Shown: piece after piece, positions 31,661 through 40,739 of the stretch | How positions within the stretch are numbered: position 1 is the first letter of the stretch | Layout: every line of letters starts with the position of its first letter | From: Actinomycetota bacterium | GTDB taxonomy: Bacteria; Actinomycetota; Actinomycetes; Streptosporangiales; Streptosporangiaceae | Direction of reading: 5' to 3' | Length of the DNA: 64,000 nucleotides | Assembly (NCBI GenBank): GCA_019240215.1 | Contig: JAFAYQ010000035.1 | Coordinates: forward strand, 1-64,000 | Program-made: the position numbers and the translations under genes | Notes under the pieces: generated by a model | What the model saw: the letters and a program-made list of their open reading frames with translations, nothing else | Databases searched by the model: none | What the model was told of the DNA's origin: nothing

Positions 31661-32862
31661 GCGGAGCTCCTCAAGGGGTGGCCGGTCTCGATCCGCGAGA
31701 CAAGCTCGGACAGTGAACGGACGGACGAGAAGTCCAGGTAGTCGTCGACGTAGGGCAGCGCCACCCGCAGGCCCTGGACCTGCGGCTGGTAGCCGGCCGC
31801 GGCGGCGTGCGGGTCACACCAGATGACCCGGCCGGCCTGGCCGCGCAGCCGCCGCATACCGTCGCGCAGCCGGTCGGGGTCGCCGACGTCCCAGCCATCG
31901 CTGAGCACCAGCGCGATCGTGGCCGGGCCGGTGACCGCGCAGGTCTCCAGGTGGCGGGTGAACTGATGCAGGCAGTGGCCGATGCGGGTGCCGCCGGCCA
32001 GCACCGCCTGCTGGCGGTCCATCCAGCGCAGCGCCTGCGGCAGCGTGCTGTCCCTGAACACCTCGGTGACCACGGCCAGCTCGACGTTGAAGACCGCGGC
32101 TTCGGTGTGCCGTACCAGCCGGGTCAGCGCGTGCACGAACGCCAGCAACAGCGACGCGTACGGCATCATCGACGAGCTGACGTCGCACAGCACCCCGATC
32201 CGGGGCCGGTCCCGGCGCCGGCTGCTGCGCTGGAGCAGTAGCAGTTCCTCGCCGAAGCGCAGGTTCTGCCGGAGGCTGGCCCGGACGTCGACGGTCTCGC
32301 CGCGGGGCCCGGTGACCAGCCGCCGGCCGGGGGCCGAGCCGAGCGCCCGGGCCAGCCGCCGGCACAGCTGATCGATCTCCGGGCGTGGCTGGGCGGCCAC
32401 CGTGCCGCCCTGGCCGGGGTGGCGGCTCCAGGTCGCCCGGCCCGCGACCCGCCGGGTCCGGGTGGCGTCACGTCCGGGCCGGTCGGCCGCGGCCGGCGGG
32501 GCAGCGGCCCCGTCTCCGTTCCCGTCGGCGCCGGCGCTGTCGCGGTCCGCCCCGGCCTGGGCCGGCAGTACCGACAGGTCGGCGGTCCAGAACACGTCGT
32601 AGACGGTGCCGAACCAGGCCCGATCCTTGGTGCTGCTGGTCAGGCAGCACTCCAGCGCGGCCCGGAAGTCGCGGGGCTGCCCGAGATCGATCACGCTCAC
32701 CGCGCGCAGCGCCTGGACGGTGGCGGCCGGGGAGACCTTGCTGCCGGCCGCCCGCAGCAGGCCGGTGAAGGTGGCCAGGTCATGCGGCAGGTCGCCGGTG
32801 CGCTGGGCCCGGGCCCGGTGCGCCAGCCGTACCAGCGGATGCTCGGCCACCGCGGGGCCCAT
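31657..32862 (-). CDS. VWA domain protein, CoxE-like Mo-hydroxylase maturation factor
   Basis: 401 aa. The N-terminal half contains ATFTGLLRAAGSKVSPAATVQALRAVSVIDLGQPRDFRAALECCLTS; a Gly/Ala/Asp-rich linker follows. The VWA domain (about 215-390) has a MIDAS-like DVSSSM motif (RIGVLCDVSSSMMPYASLLLAF), GTRIGHCLHQF and VLSDGWDVGDP. CoxE works with the MoxR ATPase CoxD to insert the Cu-S or sulfur part of molybdenum hydroxylase active sites. It overlaps the MoxR gene by 1 nt and RidA by 4 nt. Confidence 0.88.
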   Translation of the reverse strand: MGPAVAEHPLVRLAHRARAQRTGDLPHDLATFTGLLRAAGSKVSPAATVQALRAVSVIDLGQPRDFRAALECCLTSSTKDRAWFGTVYDVFWTADLSVLPAQAGADRDSAGADGNGDGAAAPPAAADRPGRDATRTRRVAGRATWSRHPGQGGTVAAQPRPEIDQLCRRLARALGSAPGRRLVTGPRGETVDVRASLRQNLRFGEELLLLQRSSRRRDRPRIGVLCDVSSSMMPYASLLLAFVHALTRLVRHTEAAVFNVELAVVTEVFRDSTLPQALRWMDRQQAVLAGGTRIGHCLHQFTRHLETCAVTGPATIALVLSDGWDVGDPDRLRDGMRRLRGQAGRVIWCDPHAAAAGYQPQVQGLRVALPYVDDYLDFSSVRSLSELVSRIETGHPLRSSA

Positions 32863-33764
32863 CAGGGGGCCGCCCGCACGCCGTACTCGCGGTAGACCCG
32901 CTCGTGGTCCTGGCCGGTGAACAGGCGGACGTCCTCGCTGTCCTTCAGCAGCACGCCGATCGTCTCACCGACCAGGCCGGGCTCGATCTGCCGGGCGCCG
33001 AGCAGGGTCAGCGCCCGCAGCCAGTCCAGCGTCTCGGAGACCCCCGGCGCCTTGCGGTAGTAGCCGGCCCGGATCCGGTCCACGAACAGGCAGGTCTGCT
33101 GGACCAGTAGGGTCGTGGCCCCGGGCTGGCGGGCGTGCAGGATCGCGATCTCCCGGTCGATGCCGGGGAACGGCATCCAGTGGTACAGGCAGCGCCGCCG
33201 CAGCGCGTCGCTGAGCGCCCGGCTCCGGTTCGCGGTCAAGATGATGGCCGGGCGCCGGGCGGCCGTGATCGTGCCGATCTCCGGGATCGTGATCTGGAAC
33301 TGCGACAGCAGCTCGAGCAGCAGCGCCTCGAACTCTTCGTCGGCCCGGTCGATCTCGTCGATCAGCAGCACCACCGGCCGATCGTCGCCGGGCCAGATCG
33401 CTTCCAGCAGCGGCCGCCGGATCAGGAACTGCTCGCTGAAGATGCTGGATTCCAGGGCGGCGCCGGGCTCGCCGCGGGCCTCGCTCATCCGGATCGTCAG
33501 CAGCTGGCGGGTGTAGTCCCACTCGTACAGCGCGTGGTGGGCGGCCAGGCCCTCGTAGCACTGCAGCCGAACCAGCCGGGCCCCGGTGGTGGCGGCCAGC
33601 GCCTCCGCCACCGCGGTCTTGCCCACCCCGGGCTCGCCTTCCAGCAGCACCGGCGACTGCAGCTGGCCGGCCAGGTACAGCACCATCGCCAGTGGCCGGT
33701 CGGCGATGTAGCCGGTGGCCGCCAGCCGATCGGACAGCTCGGTGACCGGGTCCCCCTCAGGCAT
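32862..33764 (-). CDS. MoxR-family AAA+ ATPase, CoxD-like
   Basis: 300 aa. Walker A LLEGEPGVGKTAVAEALA, Walker B VVLLIDEIDRADEEFEALLLELLSQF, sensor 1 region IILTANRSRALSDALRRRCLYHWMPFPGIDREIAIL. Length and sequence fit CoxD, which with CoxE matures molybdenum hydroxylases. ATG at 33764 overlaps the small-subunit stop at 33757; a GTG four codons upstream is less likely. Encoded directly after the three hydroxylase subunits in the usual S-D-E order. Confidence 0.92.
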   Translation of the reverse strand: MPEGDPVTELSDRLAATGYIADRPLAMVLYLAGQLQSPVLLEGEPGVGKTAVAEALAATTGARLVRLQCYEGLAAHHALYEWDYTRQLLTIRMSEARGEPGAALESSIFSEQFLIRRPLLEAIWPGDDRPVVLLIDEIDRADEEFEALLLELLSQFQITIPEIGTITAARRPAIILTANRSRALSDALRRRCLYHWMPFPGIDREIAILHARQPGATTLLVQQTCLFVDRIRAGYYRKAPGVSETLDWLRALTLLGARQIEPGLVGETIGVLLKDSEDVRLFTGQDHERVYREYGVRAAP

Positions 33765-34317
33765 CAGCCTGGGCACGCAGCTGCTCGGCGGCTTCCATGC
33801 CGGCGTCGATGATGTGCTGGTAGCCGGTGCACCGGCACAGGTTGCCGGCGATCGCGGCGCGGATGTCGTCGCGGGTAGGTTCCGGGTTCTCGGCCAGGTA
33901 GTTCTTCAGCGCCATCACCATGCCGGGGGTACAGAACCCGCACTGCAGCGCGTGGCACTTGTGGAACGCGGCCTGCACCGGGTGCAGGTCGGCGGCGTCG
34001 GCGCCGAGCATGTCCAGCGGCTGGTACATGCCGGCCAGGCTGCCGGTGGTGATGTGCTCGGCCGGGTGCAGCCGCTGCGGTGACAGGCCCTCGATCGTGG
34101 TCACCGACCGGCCGGCCGCCTGCACGGCGAGCACGTTACAGGACTTGACGATCGCGCCGTCGAGCTCGACCGAGCAGCATCCGCAGCGGGCCTCCAGGCA
34201 GCCGTTGTGGGTACCGGTCAGCCCGGCCACGTCGCGTATGAACTCCAGCAGCAGGGTGCGCTCGTCGATGTCGGCGGCGACCGGCTGGCCGTTGACGGTG
34301 ATCGTGACATTGACCAT
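33757..34317 (-). CDS. Molybdenum hydroxylase small subunit, two [2Fe-2S] clusters
   Basis: 186 aa. N-terminal ferredoxin-type domain with Cys ligands in THNGCLEARCGCCSVELDG and KSCNVLAVQ; C-terminal four-helix domain with CGFCTPGMVMALKNYL and CRCTGYQHIIDAG. The usual CGAC motif is CGCC here, adding one Cys, but the ligand cysteines are kept. It passes electrons from the Mo site to FAD. ATG 34317. The extended N-terminus seen in some periplasmic enzymes is absent, so the enzyme should be cytoplasmic. Confidence 0.94.
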   Translation of the reverse strand: MVNVTITVNGQPVAADIDERTLLLEFIRDVAGLTGTHNGCLEARCGCCSVELDGAIVKSCNVLAVQAAGRSVTTIEGLSPQRLHPAEHITTGSLAGMYQPLDMLGADAADLHPVQAAFHKCHALQCGFCTPGMVMALKNYLAENPEPTRDDIRAAIAGNLCRCTGYQHIIDAGMEAAEQLRAQADA

Positions 34318-34320
34318 GGG

Positions 34321-35115
34321 TCAGCTCCCGTTGACTGTGCTGAGGGTCTGGGCGGTCAGCGTGCGGACCAGCTCCCGCTGGTACTGGACCAGCGGCGGCC
34401 CACCGGCGGCGTCGAGGACCTCGGCCGCGACCGCCTCCGGGTCGGCGGCGGTGGCGACGACCGGGACCGGCCGCACCGCCCCGACCGTGATCTGCACGCC
34501 GCCGTTCCCCGGCCGGGCCGCACACAGCACCGAGGCCAGGGCGGCGTCGAACGTCCGCTGCCGGAACTTGGCGAACACCACCCGGGTGAACGCGTCGGCG
34601 GCCGGGAACCGGATCGCGGCCAGGATCTCGTCGGCGGCCAGCGTGGTGCCGCCGCCCGGCGCGAAGAACTCACCCGGACTCAGCGTCCGCACCCCGGACG
34701 GGCCCAGCACCTCCAGTCGGGCCCCGGTCCCGGTCACCAGCGTGAGCATGTCGTAGCGGGGGCCGGCGTCGCAGAGCGCGCCGCCGATCGTGCCCATCGT
34801 CCGCACCGGCCGGTCGGCCAGGTTGCCGGCGACGGCCGCGATCTCGGTGTGCCAGCCGGTCAGCGGGGCCCGGCTGAGCGCGGCGTAGGTAGTGGTCGCG
34901 CCGACCACCAGCTCGCCGGAGGCAGCCAGCCGGACGCCGGCCAGGTCGTCCACACCGGCCAGCGAGACCAGCGCCGACGGCCGGGCAGTACGGGTCTTCA
35001 TGGCCAGCAGCAGGCTCTGGCCGCCGGCGATGACCTGGGCCTGCGGGCCGTGCTGGCCGAGCAGCCCGACCGCCTCCTCGGCACTGCCGGGAGTGAGATA
35101 AGTGAACGCCTTCAC
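34321..35115 (-). CDS. Molybdenum hydroxylase FAD-binding (medium) subunit
   Basis: 264 aa. FAD-binding motifs: VIAGGQSLLLAMKTRTARPSALVSL (pyrophosphate loop) and RTMGTIGGALCDAGPRYDMLTLVTGTGARLEV (second loop). The C-terminal CO_deh_flav_C part includes ILAAIRFPAADAFTRVVFAKFRQRTFDAALASV. It transfers electrons from the Fe-S subunit to the final acceptor. GTG start overlaps the large-subunit stop by 4 nt; it ends 3 nt before the small-subunit ATG. Confidence 0.92.
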   Translation of the reverse strand: MKAFTYLTPGSAEEAVGLLGQHGPQAQVIAGGQSLLLAMKTRTARPSALVSLAGVDDLAGVRLAASGELVVGATTTYAALSRAPLTGWHTEIAAVAGNLADRPVRTMGTIGGALCDAGPRYDMLTLVTGTGARLEVLGPSGVRTLSPGEFFAPGGGTTLAADEILAAIRFPAADAFTRVVFAKFRQRTFDAALASVLCAARPGNGGVQITVGAVRPVPVVATAADPEAVAAEVLDAAGGPPLVQYQRELVRTLTAQTLSTVNGS

Positions 35116-37625
35116 AGCTCGTCCTCGAAGTTGTCCCAGTCGAAGCCCATGTCGTCGGGCAGCAGCGGCTCCGGCCAGTCCTGCGGCTCGCGCGGTCCGG
35201 TGAAGCCGGGCATGTCGTCGGGGTAGCGGAATGTGGCCAGCCCGCGGCGGTCCTTCTCCCGCAACGCCAGCAGCATCTGCTGGGGCGTGATCGGGAGCGA
35301 GGTGAACCGCACCCCGGTGGCGTCGAACACCGCGTTGCCGACCGCGGCCGGGACCGGCCCGGTGCCGGACTCCCCCGCGCCTTTCTGGCCGCCCGGGATC
35401 GTCAGCGACGGGGCCGGCAGCTCGTAGATCTTGGTCAGCTCGGGCACGTCGGTCGAGGTCGGGGCCAGGTAGTCCTTGAAGCTGGCGTTGGTCAGGTGCC
35501 CCTCGTCGTCGTACACGTAGTCCTCGCCGAGCACCATGCCCAGGCCCATCAGGAAGCCGCCCTGGTGCTGGCCCTCGACCACCAGCGGGTTGATGACCAC
35601 GCCGGTGTCGTGGGCCATGGCGTAGTCGACGACCCGGATCAGCCCGGTGCCGGGGTCGACCCGGACCCGGGCTGCATGCGCGGCCGCCGAGTAGGTGACG
35701 CTGAGGTTACCGGTGCCGTCCGGGCCTTCCCGCTCGGTCGGGGTGTCGTAGGTGGCGATCGCTTCCATCGTCGGCTCGAAGCCGGGCGGCAGCTGGTGGG
35801 TCCGGTAGGCGGCCAGGCTGGCCAGGATTTCCAGGTACAGGCCGCTGTCGGGCAGGCCTTTGACGAAGACCCGGTCGTCACCGATGTCGAGATCGTCGGC
35901 GTTGGCCTCGAGCACGTGGGCGGCGATGGCCAGCACCTTCTCCCGCAGCCGCTCGGTCGCCAGCCGGCAGGCGGTGCCGAGCACGGCGGCGCCGCGGCTG
36001 GCGTAGGTGCCGAGCCCGAACGGGGAGGTGACGCTGTCCGGGCGGGCCAGCGTGATCTTCTCGAAGCCGACCCCGAGGCCGTCGGCGACGATCTGGGCCA
36101 GCATGGTCGCGTGGGCCTGCCCGTGGGTCACGTCGCTGGAGTAGATCGTCACCGTGCCGTCGGTCTCCAGCCGCAGCCGGACCGCGGACAGGTCGGTGTC
36201 GAACGACGGGTGCCGGCAGCTGGTGTACTTCATTGACACCGCCAGCCCCAGGCCCTCGTACGGCACCGGGTTCGCCTTGGTCTCGGTCCAGCCGATGGCG
36301 GCGGCGCTCTTGTGCAGGCAGTCGTAGACCGTGGTGCTGTCGATGACCTGGCCCATCGGGGTGCGGAACGGGAAGCTCTCCGGCCGGATGACGTTGCGGG
36401 CCCGCATCTCCAGCGGGTCCAGCCCCAGCTCGGCCGCGGCCATGTCGACCAGTTGTTCCTTGACCCAGATGAACTGGGGGATGCCGAAGCCGCGGAGCGC
36501 CCCGCCGGGCGCGGTGTTGGTGTGCACGATGTTGCCGTCGACGCGGATGTTGGGGATCGCGTAGGGCAGCATGCCGACGTTGGTGCCGATGTGCAGCACC
36601 TGGTTACCCCAGACCGACATCGCCCCGCAGTTGTGCACGGTGTAGTCGCGGTAGCCGGTGATGTGGCCGTCCCGGTCGCACATCAGCTCGGCGTAGCGGA
36701 TCTGGCTGTTGCGGGCGGTGCCGGACTGGAAGATCTCCTTGCGCCCCAGCACCAGGTGCACCGGGCGGCCCAGCCGCATCGAGAAGATCGAGGCGATGAC
36801 CTCATACGGGAAGATCTGCGCCTTGGATCCGAAGCCGGCCCCCACCTCGGGCACGATGACCCGGACCTTGTTGCGCGGGATCTGCAGCACGTCGGCCAGC
36901 ACGTCCCGGACCATGTAGATCGACTGGGTCGAGGAGTAGACGGTCAGCTCCCGGGTGAACGAGTCGAAGCTGGCCACGCAGCCGTGCGGGTCCAGCGCCG
37001 CCCCCGCCTGCCGGTTGGTACTGAACCGCTGCCGGACCACCGCCGCCGCCTCGGCCTCGGCCGCCTCGATGTCGCCGACTCGCAGCTTGTAGCGGTCGAA
37101 GATGTTGCCGTCGCCGAACTCGTAGGTGATGCCCTCCTGGATCAGCGCTGCGTCCGGCTTGATCGCCTCCTCGGGGTCGACGTAGGCGGGCAGCTCCTCC
37201 AGGTCGAGCTCGATCGCTTCCAGCGCGTCCAGCGCCTGGTACTTGGTCTGCGCCGCCACCGCCGCCAGCTCCTGGCCCTCGTACAGCACCTTGTCGACCG
37301 CGAACGGGGTGTGGTCGCCGACCAGCAGGTCCTGCATCATGTCGCCCCACGGCTTGACCTTCCCGACCAGGTCGGCGCCGCACAGCACGTCGAGCACGCC
37401 AGGCATCTTGCGGGCGGCGGCGACCTCGACCGACCGGATCCGGGCGTGCGCGACCTCGCTGCGCAAGATCTTCGCGTACACCATGCCGGGCAGTTTGATG
37501 TCGTCGATGAACCGCGCGGTCCCGGTCAGCAGGGCCAGGTCCTCCTTGCGGGGCACCGACTGCCCGACCAGCCGGCCGCGCGGCCGGGTGGTGTGCTCGG
37601 CGGGCCGGTGCGGGGTCTGGGTCAT
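35112..37625 (-). CDS. Molybdenum hydroxylase large (Mo-cofactor) subunit
   Basis: 837 aa. Begins LVGQSVPRKEDLALLTGTARFIDDIKLPGMVYAKILRS, typical of the xanthine dehydrogenase/CO dehydrogenase large subunit. Mo-pterin region EVGAGFGSKAQIF; active-site loop NTAPGGALRGFGIPQF; catalytic Glu region GGQKGAGESGTGPVPAAVGNAVFDATG near the C-terminus. The active-site loop is PGGALRGFG, not the AYxCSFR of form I CO dehydrogenase, so it is a hydroxylase of an organic substrate (aromatic acyl-CoA, aldehyde or N-heterocycle). RBS GGAGG before ATG 37625. It follows the SCP2-like gene. Confidence 0.93.
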   Translation of the reverse strand: MTQTPHRPAEHTTRPRGRLVGQSVPRKEDLALLTGTARFIDDIKLPGMVYAKILRSEVAHARIRSVEVAAARKMPGVLDVLCGADLVGKVKPWGDMMQDLLVGDHTPFAVDKVLYEGQELAAVAAQTKYQALDALEAIELDLEELPAYVDPEEAIKPDAALIQEGITYEFGDGNIFDRYKLRVGDIEAAEAEAAAVVRQRFSTNRQAGAALDPHGCVASFDSFTRELTVYSSTQSIYMVRDVLADVLQIPRNKVRVIVPEVGAGFGSKAQIFPYEVIASIFSMRLGRPVHLVLGRKEIFQSGTARNSQIRYAELMCDRDGHITGYRDYTVHNCGAMSVWGNQVLHIGTNVGMLPYAIPNIRVDGNIVHTNTAPGGALRGFGIPQFIWVKEQLVDMAAAELGLDPLEMRARNVIRPESFPFRTPMGQVIDSTTVYDCLHKSAAAIGWTETKANPVPYEGLGLAVSMKYTSCRHPSFDTDLSAVRLRLETDGTVTIYSSDVTHGQAHATMLAQIVADGLGVGFEKITLARPDSVTSPFGLGTYASRGAAVLGTACRLATERLREKVLAIAAHVLEANADDLDIGDDRVFVKGLPDSGLYLEILASLAAYRTHQLPPGFEPTMEAIATYDTPTEREGPDGTGNLSVTYSAAAHAARVRVDPGTGLIRVVDYAMAHDTGVVINPLVVEGQHQGGFLMGLGMVLGEDYVYDDEGHLTNASFKDYLAPTSTDVPELTKIYELPAPSLTIPGGQKGAGESGTGPVPAAVGNAVFDATGVRFTSLPITPQQMLLALREKDRRGLATFRYPDDMPGFTGPREPQDWPEPLLPDDMGFDWDNFEDEL

Positions 37626-37642
37626 ACCGTCAATTCCTCCGG

Positions 37643-38065
37643 TTACCAGGTCAGGAACGAGATCGCGGCCAGCAGGCGGCGGCGCTCGACCTCATTACCG
37701 CGGATCTTGATGCGCCCGGAGATCGCCTCGATGGCGGCGGTGGTCTCCTCGTAGTAGATCCGCTGCATGGTCTCGGCCAGCATCACGCACAAGATGCGCG
37801 GCCGCTCGGGCAGGCCGACGCTGACCTCCTGGACGACACCGCGGTCGATGAGCACGGTGAAGTCCTGCTTCACGTCCGGCATCCGGACGACCAGCGGCCA
37901 GTCCTTCCACTTGGACACGGCGGCGACGGTGTCCTTGTTGGGGTTCCACTTGGTCATGTAGTACCCGTCGAGGATGTCGCGCAGGTAGTCGTTGGTGACC
38001 ACGTCCGGCCGCGAAATGAACTTCTTGTCCGCCGAGCCCTGCGAATCCTGGGCCTGCTGAGTCAT
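37643..38065 (-). CDS. Small SCP2-like protein
   Basis: 140 aa, acidic N-terminal tail then FISRPDVVTNDYLRDILDGYYMTKWNPNKD, DWPLVVRMPDVKQDFTVLIDRGVVQEVSVGLPERPRILCVMLAETMQRIYYEETTAAIEAISGRIKIRGNEVERRRLLAAISFL. The last third (ITGR-like ISGRIKIRGN preceded by a helix) resembles the SCP2 sterol-carrier fold, suggesting binding of a hydrophobic or acyl-CoA substrate. I am not certain of the family. ATG 38065 with AAGGGA upstream. It lies between the FAD monooxygenase and the Mo large subunit in the same operon. Confidence 0.6.
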   Translation of the reverse strand: MTQQAQDSQGSADKKFISRPDVVTNDYLRDILDGYYMTKWNPNKDTVAAVSKWKDWPLVVRMPDVKQDFTVLIDRGVVQEVSVGLPERPRILCVMLAETMQRIYYEETTAAIEAISGRIKIRGNEVERRRLLAAISFLTW

Positions 38066-38125
38066 CGTGTCCCTTTCATCATTGAATAAGTGCGCACCGG
38101 CGCGCGACGGCACCGCGCTGCTGGC

Positions 38126-39253
38126 TCACGCCGCCCCGACCGGGACGTGCCGGGCCGCCTTGTTCAGCTGCCGGTCCACCCACGGCACCCGCGAGGCCCG
38201 CTCCAGGAACTGGCTGCGCTGTCGGGCGAACCGGTCCGGCCAGGCGCTGGCCGCCCGTCCGTACAGGGCCGTCCAGCGCTGGATGTGGTCGGTCAGCGGC
38301 CGTTCCCGCTGCTCCCAGTGGGCCAGGGCGGTCTCGATGTCGCGGTCGCGGTCCAGGTAGTCGGCCAGCGCGAGCGTGTTCTGGAACGTCAAGTTGGCCC
38401 CCTGCCCCAGGTTGGGCGGCTGTGCGTGGGCCGCGTCGCCGACCACCGCGGCCCGGCCGCGGGACCAGGCCCGGCAGGTCACCCGCATCGCGCGGTCCCA
38501 GCGGCCCACCTCGTCGATCCGCTCGATGATGCCACCCAGTTCGGGGAACGAACGCAGCCAGTCCGCCTTGTCGACCGGGATCCGCCGCCCGGTCTCGTCG
38601 TCCACGTTGCAGCACAGGCAGACGTAGTTCACGTCGTCGGTGCAGGGGTCGTACAGCAGCCGCCGGGAGCCGCTCCAGTACTCGGTGACCTCGGTGGCCG
38701 GGTCGCCGTCGACCCGCGGGATCAGCAGCCGGGTGTAGCCCTCGTCCAGGTAGTCCACCCGCTGGGTCAGCAGCAGCGACTCGCGGACCCGGGAGAACGC
38801 GCCATCGGCGGCGATGACCAGGTCCGCCCGGTGCACTGATCCGTCGATCAGCTCCAGCTCACCGGTGGTGGTGGCGGCCACCGCGCGTGAACCGGTGACG
38901 ATGTCGACGTCCAGCTCACCGGCCCGCTCGATCAGCGCGTCGTACAGGTCGGCCCGCGGCGGCAGGATCAGCCGGTCGCCCGCCCCGAACTTCCGGTGCA
39001 TGAGGGCGCGGCCGCCGGCGTCGCGGGCGGTCAGCGTCTCGATACGACGGGCCTTCTTGGTCGCGCGGTCCTCGACCCCGAGCGCGGCCAGCGACCGCAG
39101 CCCGTTCTCCCACAGCCAGATTCCGGCCCCGAACATGCGCAGCGAGTCGGCGCGCTCGTGCACGCGCACGGTCCAGCCGCGCTGGGCGAGCGCGATGCTG
39201 GCGGCGAGGCCACCCAGTCCCGCTCCGGCGATCTCGGCGTGCCTGGTCGGCAT
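38126..39253 (-). CDS. FAD-dependent aromatic monooxygenase (salicylate hydroxylase/hydroxynicotinate monooxygenase type)
   Basis: 375 aa. GxGxxG FAD motif AEIAGAGLGGLAASIALAQRGWTVRVHE; FGAGIWLWENGLRSLAALGV; DG motif LVIAADGAFSRVRESL; GD motif RAAVVGDAAHAQPPNLGQGANLTFQNTLALADYL. This is a class A flavoprotein hydroxylase of the salicylate/6-hydroxynicotinate group. ATG 39253. Downstream of an APC permease and upstream of the Mo-hydroxylase genes: hydroxylation by the Mo enzyme and then by this enzyme is a common order in N-heteroaromatic catabolism (inference). Confidence 0.88.
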   Translation of the reverse strand: MPTRHAEIAGAGLGGLAASIALAQRGWTVRVHERADSLRMFGAGIWLWENGLRSLAALGVEDRATKKARRIETLTARDAGGRALMHRKFGAGDRLILPPRADLYDALIERAGELDVDIVTGSRAVAATTTGELELIDGSVHRADLVIAADGAFSRVRESLLLTQRVDYLDEGYTRLLIPRVDGDPATEVTEYWSGSRRLLYDPCTDDVNYVCLCCNVDDETGRRIPVDKADWLRSFPELGGIIERIDEVGRWDRAMRVTCRAWSRGRAAVVGDAAHAQPPNLGQGANLTFQNTLALADYLDRDRDIETALAHWEQRERPLTDHIQRWTALYGRAASAWPDRFARQRSQFLERASRVPWVDRQLNKAARHVPVGAA

Positions 39254-39288
39254 GGGGGCGCTCCTTTGCGTGGTGTCGGGCACGGTGG

Positions 39289-40704
39289 TCAGAGACGGGC
39301 GGCGCTGGTGCGCCGGCGCAGCACCTGGGCTCGGTAGAAACTGCCGCGCTTGGTGCGCGGGACCACGAACATGTCGTAGACAACGACCGCGGCCACGATC
39401 GCGAACCAGGTCAGCGACGGCTTCCAGGTGGTGGCGACGATCGAGCCGCCGATGACGCCGGTGTAGGCGAGCAGGAAGTAGGCCAGCGGCGTGCCGAACT
39501 TGCTGGTCAGCGGCCGGTCCAGGTCCCTGCGCCGCTTCATCAGCAGGTAGAACACGGCGACGAAGAAGTACAGCGTGACCGACCAGGTGGACAGCACGCT
39601 GGCCACGAAGCTGAAGTTCGTCCAGTAGGCGCCGATCAGCGCGAACGCTCCCAGCAGGACGATGGCCACCCACGGCACCGACCGGGAGTTGTAGCGGCCG
39701 ACGAACCGGGGCAGCGCGCCTTGCTGTGAGTAGAGCGCGACGATCCGGCCCATGCCCATGAAGTAGACGCTGAGGGTGGTGAACGTGGCCACCAGCATGG
39801 TCGCCAGGGCCAGGTAGAACAGCGCGTTGTGACCGAACTTGTGCTCGACGACGCCGACGCTGGGCACCGGCAGCACCGCCAGGGCGGCCAGCGGCAGGCT
39901 GGACAGCATGGCGAAGGCGAGCGGGATCTGCCGGATCCACAGCTGCCAGCCGGCCGACAGCAGGCCGACGTCCCGTGACCGCGGGAAGTCGCGCCACTCG
40001 TCCACCAGCACCTGCTGGACCTCCATGATCCCGGCCATGATGCCGAGCCACAGGCCGGCCGCCACGAAGAACGTGTACCAGTGCACCGGAGTCGGCGAGT
40101 TCCAGTTGGCCGACCAGTCCTTGGCGTTGGCGATCAGCACGATGACGAAGATGCCGAGCAGGATGTCACCGATCAGCGTGATGACCACCAGCGCGGACTG
40201 CACCTTGCCGGTGATCTGGTGGCCCAGCAGGTTCAGCCCCATCACCGGCAGCAGCACGATGTAGGCCCACAGCCCGTGCGGGACGGCCGGGATCAGCGTC
40301 TCCAGCAGGCCGCGGGCGACTTCCAGCTCCAGCCACATGAACCCGCCGTAGACCGGGGCGTACAAGATCAGGTAGGAGGTGCCGAGCGAGAACACCCCGG
40401 CCTCACGGGCGTAGGACTGCAGCGAACCCGGCTCCGGGACCGCGGTGATCATCTCCCGGTACAGCCACCAGGCGGTGTGGATGACCAGCACCCCGCCGAA
40501 GAAGCCGAGCAGCGTCCACATGATGCCGTAGGAGCTGGCGATGAATACGATCCACGCCCAGCCGGCCGTGAACAGCATCTCGCCGGTGCCGATGGCGGAG
40601 ACATCGAACCAGGTCAGCGCCTTCTCGTTGACAAGTTCGATGTCGTCGAAGTCGTCGTCCAGGCTGGCGGCCGCCGCCGGATCCAATTCGTAGTCGGCTG
40701 GCAT
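39289..40704 (-). CDS. APC-superfamily permease
   Basis: 471 aa with about 12 membrane helices. Opening FDVSAIGTGEMLFTAGWAWIVFIASSYGIMW and later TALSVYFMGMGRIVALYSQQGALPRF-like segments (LSVYFMGMGRIVALYSQQGALPRFVGRYNSRSVPWVAIVLL) are typical of amino acid/polyamine/organocation permeases. An acidic 30-residue N-terminal tail (DDDFDDIE) is present. ATG 40704 with GAGGAC upstream. Probably imports the amino- or aromatic-acid substrate of the operon; specificity unknown. Confidence 0.9.
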   Translation of the reverse strand: MPADYELDPAAAASLDDDFDDIELVNEKALTWFDVSAIGTGEMLFTAGWAWIVFIASSYGIMWTLLGFFGGVLVIHTAWWLYREMITAVPEPGSLQSYAREAGVFSLGTSYLILYAPVYGGFMWLELEVARGLLETLIPAVPHGLWAYIVLLPVMGLNLLGHQITGKVQSALVVITLIGDILLGIFVIVLIANAKDWSANWNSPTPVHWYTFFVAAGLWLGIMAGIMEVQQVLVDEWRDFPRSRDVGLLSAGWQLWIRQIPLAFAMLSSLPLAALAVLPVPSVGVVEHKFGHNALFYLALATMLVATFTTLSVYFMGMGRIVALYSQQGALPRFVGRYNSRSVPWVAIVLLGAFALIGAYWTNFSFVASVLSTWSVTLYFFVAVFYLLMKRRRDLDRPLTSKFGTPLAYFLLAYTGVIGGSIVATTWKPSLTWFAIVAAVVVYDMFVVPRTKRGSFYRAQVLRRRTSAARL

Positions 40705-40739
40705 GGTGTCCTCCGGGTGGGGGCGTAAGGCTCGGCAGG

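Noticed and set aside
31657-37625. Form I CO dehydrogenase operon
   Set aside because: Subunit set and CoxD/CoxE-like genes fit, but the large subunit lacks the AYxCSFR active-site loop and the operon carries aromatic-type oxygenase and transporter genes.
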